Positions 7,501 through 15,185 of a DNA stretch of 19,097 bases are shown here, piece by piece (positions within the stretch are counted from its first letter, which is position 1; each line of letters starts with the position of its first letter). A program made the position numbers and the translations under genes. The notes under the pieces were generated by a model that searched no databases, was not told the origin of the DNA, and saw nothing but the letters and a program-made list of their open reading frames with translations. The stretch covers positions 1 to 19,097 of the forward strand of contig CAZGLR010000066.1 in NCBI GenBank assembly GCA_964526635.1. Direction: 5' to 3'. This DNA comes from CAZGLR01 sp964526635 (lineage in GTDB: Bacteria; Zixibacteria; MSB-5A5; GN15; JAAZOE01).

Positions 7501-8992
7501 ATTCGCACGCAATGCTGTCAATAAACACTGGATCTACCAGAATGGTGAAAAACATGTAGATTACAATCGCGAAGTAAAAGACTTTACACCGATGCAAACT
7601 CTGGCGGCAATACGGGAGGGATTTGCCACCGGTGACCCGCGTTCACTGAGTTTCTCATGGAAGTCGTGGAAAGATAAGACCGATACCGCCGGCAATAAAG
7701 TCGATAGCGTTCTGAAAACAAACGGCCACAATGTGGTGCCGTACGCGATAAAGACCTTTACCGATACAACCGGTATCTATCATATGTATGTCTATGACAG
7801 TAACCGACCAAACAACAACAGCCGGTACGCCAGAATAGACTCGATCAACAGCACGTGGACGTTCGAAGCCTATGACATTTATGATACCACCGGACGGTTT
7901 GTTCCGCGACTCCCGGTTTCGGAATACATGGGTCTGGCTACCGATGAACGAAAGAATAAGAGTATTGAGAATAATCTTGAGTCTGGTGCGATGTTGTTTG
8001 CTTCCTCCACCGAAGAAATACTCATCAGCGACAGTAATGGCCATCAGGTAGGCTATATAAATGGCGAGCCAATAAACACGATACCCGATGCATTCCCGAT
8101 CATCCCTGACGACCCGGATCGCGAATATGGCTACCCGGATGCCTACTATTTGCCGGAGGGTGATTACAGGATCGAACTGAGTGAATTTGAGCGGGCCCAG
8201 ACCAGAATAGCTTTCGAGACTGATGACGCTGTCTATGTCTACGAGAGAAAAGACGCTAATACAGATGAAACGGATATGCTTTCGGTCGGCGACGGCCTGG
8301 ATATTGTCAATTCGGAAAATAAGGTCAAAAATGTATCGGTTACCGGTATTTCATCGGTCGGTGATATCGAGAGATTTGTGAGAATCGATGGATTGCAATA
8401 CGCTCCGAATGACTCGACGTCGCTTGAATTTGATTCCACCGGAACGATTCAAATCAGAAACTACGGTCAGAGTAAGAACTACTCGCTTTTGCTCTGGTAT
8501 TCCGATCCCGATATGGATTCCTATACCCAGTCACCAACCACTATTCCCCTGGCAGCGAATTCCACTCATGAATTAGATCCTCCATGGAGCGGGCTGGAAG
8601 ACAGCAGCATGTATATACGCATCGACGAGGATCAGGACGGCATTGTCGATGATTCCATAATGGTTGACATCATCACTGATATCGACGACGAGTCGGGACA
8701 GGGTGTTTTGCCCAGGGATTACATTCTTGGTCAGAACTACCCCAATCCGTTCAATCCATCGACGACAATAGACTTCACACTTCCGGTCCGAAGTCATGTC
8801 ACGATCGATGTTCTCAACATCCTCGGACAAAAAGTGACCAACCTGCTGGATGAGGTAAGACCGGCGGGGACGCATTCAGTAACCTGGAATGGCCGCGATG
8901 GCGGCAACCAGACAGTTGCAGCCGGGATATATTTCTATCGCCTGCAGGTCGATGACCGCTCGCTGACAAAGAAGATGCTGCTGTTGAAGTAA
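4538..8992 (+). CDS. Large secreted propeller-repeat protein with papain-like domain and T9SS/FlgD-type tail
   Basis: A 1484-aa exported protein. The start at 4538 is chosen over 4400 because a signal peptide begins there ('MTRLLLSIALVILMSILAAS') and GGAGG lies 12 nt upstream. Residues about 30-745 are repeats of roughly 50-60 residues, alternating 'LYIGGEF' and 'IAKWDGSQWHALGNGL' units, as in beta-propeller/kelch-like surface proteins. An Ig-like domain spans about 754-848 ('ISLEISYDSGITWQTI'). Next is a domain with candidate papain-like catalytic residues: Cys954 in 'WGGSCLGFSNSALLWW', His1064 in 'NGHNVVPYAI', and Asp1087/Asn1089 in 'VYDSN'. The last ~93 residues ('ILGQNYPNPFNPST' to 'AAGIYFYRLQVDDRSLTKKM') match the type A T9SS sorting/FlgD-like Ig tail common in FCB bacteria. 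The protease function is inferred from motif order. The gene appears monocistronic. Confidence 0.85.
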   Translation: MTRLLLSIALVILMSILAASVKSQDSLWAANFGPTGVYGTVKTIESWGDSLVIGGQILGLPHSTFTAHNFVFFDLIDRSWHRPHLGPEGSGDEVRAVAEGPDGSLFIGGDFTFNVADTIFDNIAMLDKNGQWKTLMGGLNDGIDGPVNALLWHEGKLYIGGEFTSIDGQLSTAFAIWDPDTGFESPQGLLEGMAEKVVIHDFAVSTAHGNHIYLGGDFVIEGDTAISISVGRFDVDDSQFKTVIGFPFGVVYTIHTEDSEEWQDRYVIGGEFTEFILDVQQGGPYSCSNIAVCNFIDSTVEVPAIGTNGPVYVVKPHSSNMSQLLVGGEFDSANGEHTGPLARWTPSSDSWSRYNPNIHDDDAVYAISDYINARYTIGGDFKYIDDSALVNSLVQIHPLTPTNWWPMGDGLINDDGKTSIVADVASGGYQAWYAVGSFNIAGGRRVNYVAKWDDEQWSSLGGGVDNFLQEVAVTEDTVYVYGSQMTSAGGVPVNKIAMWDGSQWHALGNGLPDGFIYEMELDSSGNLYVCGSSLDTAGTTPVTGIAKWNGSNWEAMGELGWSTNTGRVRDIYIDPETQDVYICGDFVTADGNPCNKVARWDGNSWFPLGDDHIGDGNPYVIGRAPNGRIVVTGFLDRPELRQMITPGSWEGYAGGVAVPSVTDMLTVGCDFFMSGDPLQVVGSEDNFVNVDNIARWDGDEWIDLAGGELVGGDVNSIAAYGSNLAMGGRFRIAAGKLANGFTLWKGLRNTSNSIGLFVTPNYDDTLIAGEIYEIAWNTSGTTAEEISLEISYDSGITWQTIASNIDGQQGKIPWLVPDNPTIDCRLRISDTYASCANKVSWPFHIIDGPTEDVNWLRRFSGPFYQEPFTVGYHSWPFGNTGANCWPDSVARNYPYPDWFRDSDLPDTLENFPPWSLFVAAFGDDWCYRNGDPGRVRPRAMERWKNMLTDWGGSCLGFSNSALLWWKHNEFNTNLDLPDNLLVTFDIGTFARNAVNKHWIYQNGEKHVDYNREVKDFTPMQTLAAIREGFATGDPRSLSFSWKSWKDKTDTAGNKVDSVLKTNGHNVVPYAIKTFTDTTGIYHMYVYDSNRPNNNSRYARIDSINSTWTFEAYDIYDTTGRFVPRLPVSEYMGLATDERKNKSIENNLESGAMLFASSTEEILISDSNGHQVGYINGEPINTIPDAFPIIPDDPDREYGYPDAYYLPEGDYRIELSEFERAQTRIAFETDDAVYVYERKDANTDETDMLSVGDGLDIVNSENKVKNVSVTGISSVGDIERFVRIDGLQYAPNDSTSLEFDSTGTIQIRNYGQSKNYSLLLWYSDPDMDSYTQSPTTIPLAANSTHELDPPWSGLEDSSMYIRIDEDQDGIVDDSIMVDIITDIDDESGQGVLPRDYILGQNYPNPFNPSTTIDFTLPVRSHVTIDVLNILGQKVTNLLDEVRPAGTHSVTWNGRDGGNQTVAAGIYFYRLQVDDRSLTKKMLLLK

Positions 8993-8998
8993 ATCATC

Positions 8999-9029
8999 AA
9001 AAAACGCCGGCGGGATTACCCGCCGGCGT
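8999..9029 (-). terminator. Strong terminator between convergent genes
   Basis: A perfect 11-bp stem (9004-9014 with 9019-9029) around a 4-nt loop. On the minus strand it is followed by a run of six T (complement of 8999-9004), so it ends the leftward lipoprotein transcript (stop codon at 9065). It sits just past the stop of the rightward gene at 8992 and may also stop that transcript, although a T-run is lacking on that side. Confidence 0.85.
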
Positions 9030-9064
9030 AAGGTCATTTGTTGTCAAAACCGAAAATTAACAGA

Positions 9065-9946
9065 CTAATCGCAACTTTCGGTGATCGACCACGTATTGAC
9101 TCCGTTGGTAACAGTTATCGTAATCACACCATCGTCAAATGCTTCGGTGACATTCCATGATCCAGACAAGGCAACCGACTCACTTGCCCCGATACATGCA
9201 TGTGAGATTGTACCGGAAAAGGTCAGCACCCCGCTTTGGGGACAGGGCAGCTCTTCCACCGGACTCGCAGCGGCGAGTTCTTCCCCACCACCTGGCTTTG
9301 GTAGATGAATATTGGCGTACCCAACATTGTAATCGATAACGGTTGAACAGACAGTCGTATCTGTTTCAACAATGTTTTCATATTCCAGGTCAGCCGAGAT
9401 ATCACCGGTACCGTTGATGACCAGAATCGAATCACCGGGATTTTGCTTCGTGATAGTGATATCATGATGCATGACAGCCTCATTGATCATCTCACCGGCG
9501 GCGTTCAGTGTAAAGACACTATGTATAGACGTCGTCGAATCATCAACGGGATATTGCACAACATTATCGCCATGCTTAAACTGGAGAGAATCAACAAAGG
9601 TGAACGTGAGCGTATCTTCACCATCCACTTCTACAGAAGATCCCGATATATACCAATACTCGCTGGCGGCATGGTATGCGATCGTATATTCAAGTTCAGA
9701 CCCTGGTTTAAAATATGATTTCGCAGCGGGGATTCCCTCAAAAACATCGCCGATGAACATAAACGACAATTCAACCATACCGCCGTTTTGTTCATTTATG
9801 CCGCCAAACTCCTCTAAGAACGTCAGATATTGAGGATCATTGGGATCACCCGGACCGGTGCCGTTATCTTCATCCGAACATCCCCAAATGATAAAGGCCG
9901 CTAACAAGGCTAAAATGACTAACGGCCAGGTCTTTCGATAGTTCAT
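9065..9946 (-). CDS. Lipoprotein of unknown function, paralogue A
   Basis: A 293-aa lipoprotein: basic N-terminus, hydrophobic stretch, lipobox 'IIWGC' with Cys23, then an acidic 'SDEDNGTGPGDPNDPQYLTF' linker. It is probably anchored at the periplasmic or outer face of a membrane. The body is beta-rich ('ISGSSVEVDGEDTLTFTF', 'LEYENIVETDTTVCST', 'SGSWNVTEAFDDGVITITV'). I do not recognise a family. It is clearly homologous along its whole length to the next gene upstream (10190-11083), sharing the GDPxDPxYLxFxxEF start, MVEL(S/T)FMF, (I/V)HSVFTL, LPCPxSG and WSxTExCD. Four cysteines besides the lipid Cys are conserved, perhaps forming two disulphides. AGGAGG lies 4 nt before the ATG. The gap to the upstream paralogue is 243 nt. 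Confidence 0.85.
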   Translation of the reverse strand: MNYRKTWPLVILALLAAFIIWGCSDEDNGTGPGDPNDPQYLTFLEEFGGINEQNGGMVELSFMFIGDVFEGIPAAKSYFKPGSELEYTIAYHAASEYWYISGSSVEVDGEDTLTFTFVDSLQFKHGDNVVQYPVDDSTTSIHSVFTLNAAGEMINEAVMHHDITITKQNPGDSILVINGTGDISADLEYENIVETDTTVCSTVIDYNVGYANIHLPKPGGGEELAAASPVEELPCPQSGVLTFSGTISHACIGASESVALSGSWNVTEAFDDGVITITVTNGVNTWSITESCD

Positions 9947-10189
9947 GCTCCCTCCTGGTTTTCATCGCCCATCTCGAAGTCTCAAGTGGCGTTTTAAAAG
10001 TAACGCTTCAATTAATTGCTTACATGAAGTATCGGTTTTAAAGACAATTTTTTTACATAACCGGAGGTAATGTCTCTTTGTTTACCGCTACCCGCATATG
10101 CGATGCGTCCTCTATCAGAAATCCGTACAATAGTCAGGGGTGCATACCATATACAGGCAGCGGTCTGGTATTGAAAATCACATTAGCAA

Positions 10190-11083
10190 TCAACCATCGC
10201 AATCTTCAGTGACTGACCACGATGTATTGCCGCTGGTAACGGTGACAGTGACGTTGCCATTGGCAAACGTCTGCGAGACGTTCCAGACGCCGTTGAGCGT
10301 CTCGACATCATCTTCAGCAGCAGTACTGCAGGAATGCATAATAATGCCGTTGAAATTGATCGCACCGCTTTCCGGGCACGGCAAATCGTTTTCGGCGTCA
10401 CCGGCACTTAAATCAACACTATTATCTATTGCTGTGCGATCCAGCACCACGTTGGAGTACGCTATACCATAGCTGAGTGCAGTGTAGCAACTGGCTGTAT
10501 CGGTCCCGATGATATCTTCGTATTCCAGATGCACACCGATAATACCGGTGCCGGAAATCGACAGCCACTGGCTGCCGGGTTCGCTGATGGTTATTGAGAT
10601 ATCCTGAGTAACTTCGCCCGAGACAACACTCTGGCCGGCGAGATAAAGAGTGAAGACGCTGTGGACAAAGGTGATCGAATCTTCATCCGGGAATTGGACA
10701 GTTTGGTCGCCATGACGGAACGAAAGCGAATCAACCAGTTCGAAACTGAGCGTATCGCCGCCGTTGGCATCCATGTATGCCCCGCTGACAAACCAATACC
10801 CGGATGTCTCATGGTATTCAATAATGTACTCAAGCCCAAACTGCGGCTTTTTGACGATATTTTTCGCCGGAAGACCTTCCATAATGTCTTTCATGAACAT
10901 AAAGGTCAACTCAACCATATCGCCGGTCTGATCATCCATACCTGAAAATTCGTCAACAAAATCGAGGTATCGGGGATCCTGAGGATCGCCCGGGCTCAGG
11001 ACATCGTCGTCGCTGGAACATCCCAGCAGGCCGATAATCAACGAGGCGGTGAGAAGTATATAAAAAATTGAAACGCGTTTCAT
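10190..11083 (-). CDS. Lipoprotein of unknown function, paralogue B
   Basis: A 297-aa lipoprotein with lipobox 'IGLLGC' (Cys22) and an acidic 'SSDDDVLSPGDPQDPRYLDF' linker. It is the tandem paralogue of the gene at 9065-9946, with the same length, the same block order ('MVELTFMFMKDIMEGLPA', 'SLSFRHGDQTVQFP', 'VHSVFTL', 'LEYEDIIGTDTASCYT', 'LPCPESG') and four conserved non-lipid cysteines. The two are diverged well beyond recent duplication. Function is not recognised; a beta-barrel or beta-sandwich surface protein is the most that can be said. GGGAGG lies about 5 nt before the ATG. It is separated by 196 nt from the beta-helix gene upstream, so it may have its own promoter; none is clear. Confidence 0.85.
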   Translation of the reverse strand: MKRVSIFYILLTASLIIGLLGCSSDDDVLSPGDPQDPRYLDFVDEFSGMDDQTGDMVELTFMFMKDIMEGLPAKNIVKKPQFGLEYIIEYHETSGYWFVSGAYMDANGGDTLSFELVDSLSFRHGDQTVQFPDEDSITFVHSVFTLYLAGQSVVSGEVTQDISITISEPGSQWLSISGTGIIGVHLEYEDIIGTDTASCYTALSYGIAYSNVVLDRTAIDNSVDLSAGDAENDLPCPESGAINFNGIIMHSCSTAAEDDVETLNGVWNVSQTFANGNVTVTVTSGNTSWSVTEDCDG

Positions 11084-11279
11084 GATGCCTCCCTTGGCGG
11101 TGATTTCAAGGCAGAAAAAATGCCGGCCAGCCTGTTGAGGACGTACATTGTCCCGGATAAGACCGCCGGTATCTGCCTTTTATCTTAGTTATCGGAGGCA
11201 ACGTTGAATTTTTAAAGTCACCTGCCCATATTCATGTGATCTGTATAGACAGGTAAATTTGTTCAACAGTTGAGCAGGA

Positions 11280-12566
11280 TTATTGCCGGGCAGCGGTACC
11301 GCCATAAATGCCGAGATCCGATGGCGAACCATCGTGGTCGGTTATCTCGCCATGACCGGCGTCGATTGCCGGAGAGTTTGGTCTGAGGTGAAAGTCATTC
11401 TCGCCCTTGAACATCGGATCAACCGAGAGATTGCCGTGTTGACCGGTTATATCCGGCATATCCTCGTAATTGCCCGCTTCATTTCCCCAGACCAGATTAT
11501 TGGCAAACACCCAGTTATCCGGATCGCCATAGTTCCATACCCCGACACATGGACACACCCATTTTTCCCGCCAGCCGTTGTTCACGATGATATTGTTCAC
11601 AAAGCGTCCGCGGCATTCCGGGGACCAGGGCGCTACACCGCAGTTGCCATTGTGAGAGACGACATTATTGACGGCATCGAGATACGATTGACCGGTGGCG
11701 ATGATTCCCCAACCGAGATTATCAAAAACGAGATTATTATGAGCGATGACGGTAGAGGTCCCAAAAGCGCCGATGCCTTTCCAATAGCCGGAGATATCGT
11801 TTCGGAGCGCGGTGCATTTGGCATCCCAGGTCACCCCGATGCCGACCCCGCGACCGTCCTGAATGACACAATCGGAGATTATGGCGACCGCCCCGCGATA
11901 CAGCGCGACACCATCCCAGCCGTTATTAAAAATATGAGAGTTTGACAGATAAATTTCGGCGCCCTCGCGTCCGAACAAACCGCCGATACCGACGACGACA
12001 CTGTCGAGGCGGTGCGTGTTATTCTCGATGCGGCAATTATCGACATGCAGGCGCGTCTTGCGGACGACGATCCCGGCATCGGTCGCTTCACCCGAGCTGT
12101 CGCGGATACCGCCGGTGATAGTCAGATTGCACAGGCGTGAGGTGCCGGCATTCTCGACATAGAAACCATAGCCAGCCCCGGTAACCAGAGTGGCCGACTG
12201 ATCCACCGGTCCGATTAGCGTCAGCGATTTATTGCGGATGGCGAATCCGACTGTTGCCGTCACTTCGGTGGCATGTTCGGCGCAGTTGCCACAAGTCGGC
12301 TCGATCATTCTTGCCGGGCGGGCATAATACAGACCGCTTTCGAGAAATATCGTGTCGCCATCGCCGACGGCCTCAATAGCAGCCACGAGATTATGTGAGG
12401 GCGGGCGGGTGTCAACCGGGTAGCCAATTGCTCCGGTATCAACCGGGAGGACAGCATCGGGGGATAGTGTCACCCAGCCCGAGGTCTGCCGGGAGCCCTG
12501 ACATCCGGCAAGCGCGGTAACCAAAAGAAACAACGAAACGGCGAAACAAACGCGAAAGGTCGGCAT
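11280..12566 (-). CDS. Right-handed parallel beta-helix lipoprotein
   Basis: A 428-aa lipoprotein with lipobox 'VTALAGC' (Cys22). Residues about 55-80 ('LVAAIEAVGDGDTIFLESG') are the usual entry of parallel beta-helix proteins. Repeats follow of the 'NCRIENN', 'SHIFNNGWDGVALY', 'NDISGYWKGIGAFG', 'NLVFDNLGWGIIATG', 'NNVVSHNGNCGV' type, i.e. PbH1 rungs. The end 'NSPAIDAGHGEI...SDLGIYGG' is the standard cap of this family. Such proteins are often polysaccharide-active or adhesive, but no catalytic site can be named. It is unusually cysteine-rich, with CxxC (CGNC) and CPC motifs. GGAGAGG lies 4 nt before the ATG. It is 26 nt downstream of the MFS gene and probably the last gene of that operon. 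Confidence 0.85.
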   Translation of the reverse strand: MPTFRVCFAVSLFLLVTALAGCQGSRQTSGWVTLSPDAVLPVDTGAIGYPVDTRPPSHNLVAAIEAVGDGDTIFLESGLYYARPARMIEPTCGNCAEHATEVTATVGFAIRNKSLTLIGPVDQSATLVTGAGYGFYVENAGTSRLCNLTITGGIRDSSGEATDAGIVVRKTRLHVDNCRIENNTHRLDSVVVGIGGLFGREGAEIYLSNSHIFNNGWDGVALYRGAVAIISDCVIQDGRGVGIGVTWDAKCTALRNDISGYWKGIGAFGTSTVIAHNNLVFDNLGWGIIATGQSYLDAVNNVVSHNGNCGVAPWSPECRGRFVNNIIVNNGWREKWVCPCVGVWNYGDPDNWVFANNLVWGNEAGNYEDMPDITGQHGNLSVDPMFKGENDFHLRPNSPAIDAGHGEITDHDGSPSDLGIYGGTAARQ

Positions 12567-12592
12567 CTTTCCTCTCCTGATATATGCTGCCG

Positions 12593-13837
12593 CTATTCCC
12601 GGAAGAAAAAGCGGAAACCGTGGGCAGTACCATGTTGACCGCGATAATGCTGCAGCAAAAAACCGACTGCGGCGAAGCCGGCGACGATGATTGTCGCACC
12701 CAACAATATCAAGGCAACGGGGAGTCTATAAGAATCAGCCAACCAACCATAAATCGGCGCGCCGATGACGTACACAATCGCGCTCCCGAAACCGACACCC
12801 GACAGCAGAGTTGCCCGCATGGATGAATCGACTTCCTGATTGATAATTTGATTCATCTGTGGTCGCAGTGATCCCCAGACTGCCTGATACGCCAACGCAA
12901 CGACAACGCCGCCAAGATTCTGCAAGAAAGCCCAATAGACATACACCCCTCCGACAATCAAGGGGAGAACTATAAAATACACTTTATAGCCAAGAATTGA
13001 TTCTATTTTTTCAGAGAAATAGGATGCTGTCGCGGCGCTCATCAGCCAGAAAAAATAGACCACTCCGAAATACTTGATATCGATCCCGGCCCGAATCAGA
13101 TATGGCTGTGAGAATTTATGGCCGATAAGCAAAAAGCCCATAATAATCGAAGCCAGTACGATTATCCCCAGAACAACCCGGTTTGTTTTTAAGATGCCGA
13201 AGGCCGATGACACCAGTTTGCGAGTCGAGGGTCGGTTCTTAATTTCTTCTTCGGAGCGCGGCGGTTCAGCAGCCATGGCGATGACCAGAAAAGCCAGAAA
13301 CGACGCAAAGGCCGAAGCAATATACGGGATCGTCAGTTCTTCTGCGGCCAGAAAACCGCCCAGAAGACCGCCAATGCCCCAGCCCAGCAGATTATACATG
13401 TAGCCGCGACCCTCGATTTTGCGATATTCATCGGCACGGCCGGCGGCTTTGAGAGTATCGAATATAAAGGCCGAATCAGAACCGGAGATAAACGCCATCC
13501 CGGCGCCATGGCAAACCATCCCGAGTGCATAGAATCCAATATGACCGCCGAAGGCGATACAGGAGAAACCGGCGGCATTCAGCAGCGTCCCGAGCATCAA
13601 AACCGGTTTTCGGCCCCATCGATCGGAGAGGACACCGGAGGGAAGTTCGAGAGTAGTCTGGACGGCGGTATCGATGGCGTACAATAACAAAATCGCCGAA
13701 TAGCTCAAATCACGAACGAGGAAAAAGACAGCATAGATCGGCAGCCAGAAGGAAAGATTGGCGAAGAGCTGGAAGGCATAGTAACCGAGAATGTTGCGAT
13801 TCGGCCATTCCAGGGATTTGGGCTTTGGGTCCGACAT
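12593..13837 (-). CDS. MFS transporter
   Basis: A 414-aa membrane protein with about 12 hydrophobic segments. The major facilitator signature (motif A) is seen between segments 2 and 3 as 'GVLSDRWGRKPVL' (residues about 68-80), and a basic/acidic loop ('EPPRSEEEIKNRPSTRKL') divides the halves. The substrate cannot be read from sequence; the family includes drug exporters and metabolite carriers. Its ATG overlaps the stop of the SprT-like gene by 1 nt (TGATG), so translation is probably coupled. The beta-helix lipoprotein gene follows after 26 nt. Confidence 0.88.
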   Translation of the reverse strand: MSDPKPKSLEWPNRNILGYYAFQLFANLSFWLPIYAVFFLVRDLSYSAILLLYAIDTAVQTTLELPSGVLSDRWGRKPVLMLGTLLNAAGFSCIAFGGHIGFYALGMVCHGAGMAFISGSDSAFIFDTLKAAGRADEYRKIEGRGYMYNLLGWGIGGLLGGFLAAEELTIPYIASAFASFLAFLVIAMAAEPPRSEEEIKNRPSTRKLVSSAFGILKTNRVVLGIIVLASIIMGFLLIGHKFSQPYLIRAGIDIKYFGVVYFFWLMSAATASYFSEKIESILGYKVYFIVLPLIVGGVYVYWAFLQNLGGVVVALAYQAVWGSLRPQMNQIINQEVDSSMRATLLSGVGFGSAIVYVIGAPIYGWLADSYRLPVALILLGATIIVAGFAAVGFLLQHYRGQHGTAHGFRFFFRE

Positions 13838-14409
13838 CAGTCTTTGGCGGCCTGCCTGAACCGCTTTTTAAGTAACAACTTATAGCGCGCATCGAACCCG
13901 TTTTTGGAGCAGCGGCCACAGGAGGCCATCCGGAGCCGTTTCTGCCTCGGATATTCGGTCAGGCAATGGGGGCAAATATAAACATATCTGGGCGGTTTGC
14001 GCAGGCTGGGGTGTTCGGTCGCACGAATCGATGCTCCAATGCGTTTGGCCACTCGCTTGAAGGCGGCATCATGCCTGAGATGAATAATGTGAATCATCTC
14101 ATGTTTCAGAGTATCATACACTTCCTCGGGAAACACCGTGTGGTATTTAACCGAAAGACGAATTTCTCGTTTCCCGGGATAATAAGCACCAGCCACCAGC
14201 ATCCGCTTCGACCAGGTAATTTTGACCCGGGGCAGTTTGCTGTCGAAGTATTGGCCATTGTAGATATCAAACATTCGATACAACTCGGCAATGTCCGGAA
14301 GTTCCGGAGGCTTTTCGCGCGAGTTTTTTACCCGGGTCGACACCGCCGGCGCCGGGCCGGCGATGTCAAACAGGTCAAAATTGGCCGGTGATGTCTGACG
14401 ACGCTGCAT
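13837..14409 (-). CDS. SprT-like zinc metalloprotein
   Basis: A 190-aa protein of the SprT-like family. The zinc protease motif HEMIH is at residues 103-107, with a third ligand candidate His113 in 'HLRHDAAF'. A C-terminal zinc ribbon has Cys146/Cys149 ('CPHC') and Cys164/Cys167 ('CGRC'). The family relates to the SprT/Spartan peptidases; the role of bacterial SprT-like proteins is poorly known. The first ~35 residues look disordered. There is no signal peptide, so it is cytoplasmic, unlike its lipoprotein neighbours. It starts 6 nt after the haem lipoprotein stop and its stop overlaps the MFS start, so it is mid-operon. The ribosome binding site is modest (AGG about 6 nt before the ATG). Confidence 0.88.
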   Translation of the reverse strand: MQRRQTSPANFDLFDIAGPAPAVSTRVKNSREKPPELPDIAELYRMFDIYNGQYFDSKLPRVKITWSKRMLVAGAYYPGKREIRLSVKYHTVFPEEVYDTLKHEMIHIIHLRHDAAFKRVAKRIGASIRATEHPSLRKPPRYVYICPHCLTEYPRQKRLRMASCGRCSKNGFDARYKLLLKKRFRQAAKD

Positions 14410-14415
14410 GTTTAC

Positions 14416-15045
14416 CTAATGGCTCTCCTCAACAGCCAGAATTGAATTTACTGTTTCCTTCGCCTCGGGGTACGTCAGGGTGACAGTAAACGCTCCGCGA
14501 CTATCTCCGATTGAATATCCGGTAGCCTGATCATCGGGGTAATTCTCAGCGATGACCATCTGCAGACTATCGGAAAAGCCGGCTGGGTCGCCATGGCAAC
14601 GCAGGCAGCGTTCGCTGATAATAATTTCCTTCATGTAGCGAAAAACTGTTGGTTCTCCTTCGGCTGACACAACTTCACTGTGGATATCAGGCGCGGATGC
14701 AGTCGAAGAGGCAAATGTTTGCAATACTGCCGTTTCGAAGTCATCGGGCGCATTCTGCGGATTGCGGATTTTCATTGCCACCCGGCCGATCGTCAGTCCG
14801 GGCAATTGCGATAGACTATCGGCCAGATGCGGCGCGATCGTGCGGCAGGCGCCAACCACACTGGTGGGTCCGCCTTCAGCCATAGCCGCCAGCATCTCCC
14901 GCTGCATCATGCCGAAAAATTGCCCGATTACTTCTTCAGATGCCATCTCGGCCTTAACCTTATCGAAATCAACAGCTTGATCCTGCTGACCGGCGCATGA
15001 TACCAGCATCACAGCCAGCGCCATGATTACAAAGATCCGTTTCAT
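14416..15045 (-). CDS. Tll0287-like (DUF3365) haem lipoprotein
   Basis: A 209-aa lipoprotein with lipobox 'VMLVSC' (Cys17). The start at 15045 is preferred to the ATG at 15066 because GGGAGGA lies between them, 5 nt before the 15045 ATG. The body matches the DUF3365/Tll0287-like family: 'ACRTIAPHLADSL', 'GLTIGRVAMKIRNPQNAPDD', 'FRYMKEIIISERCLRCHGDP', and the end 'YPDDQATGYSIGDSRGAFTV'. CLRCH is a c-type haem site with Cys147, Cys150 and His151. Family members are periplasmic haem proteins or sensor input domains; here the domain stands alone, so a redox or ligand-sensing role at the membrane is an inference. It is the first gene of the leftward operon and divergent from purL. Confidence 0.9.
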   Translation of the reverse strand: MKRIFVIMALAVMLVSCAGQQDQAVDFDKVKAEMASEEVIGQFFGMMQREMLAAMAEGGPTSVVGACRTIAPHLADSLSQLPGLTIGRVAMKIRNPQNAPDDFETAVLQTFASSTASAPDIHSEVVSAEGEPTVFRYMKEIIISERCLRCHGDPAGFSDSLQMVIAENYPDDQATGYSIGDSRGAFTVTLTYPEAKETVNSILAVEESH

Positions 15046-15050
15046 AATTC

Positions 15051-15057
15051 TCCTCCC
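15051..15057 (-). promoter_or_regulatory. Ribosome binding site deciding the DUF3365 gene start
   Basis: GGGAGGA on the minus strand, 5 nt before the ATG at 15045. It lies downstream of the competing ATG at 15066, which is therefore unlikely to be used. Confidence 0.75.
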
Positions 15058-15132
15058 ATTAGCCAACCTTTACATTAGTACCGAGTACATCAAAAATCAA
15101 GTTTAACCATGACCGGCATTATCGCGAATTAG

Positions 15133-15161
15133 TTGACAGTACCATAAATTCGAAATATATT
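15133..15161 (+). promoter_or_regulatory. Sigma70-type promoter of purL
   Basis: A perfect TTGACA (15133-15138), a 17-nt spacer and TATATT (15156-15161). Transcription would start near 15168, leaving a leader of about 18 nt with AGGGAG before the purL ATG. This leader is too short for a purine riboswitch, so any purine control would have to act at the promoter. Confidence 0.75.
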
Positions 15162-15185
15162 CGGCTTTTTAGCACAGGGAGAGTC

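Noticed and set aside
15046..15185. Purine riboswitch before purL
   Set aside because: The predicted transcript leader is only about 18 nt, and no aptamer-like helices are visible.
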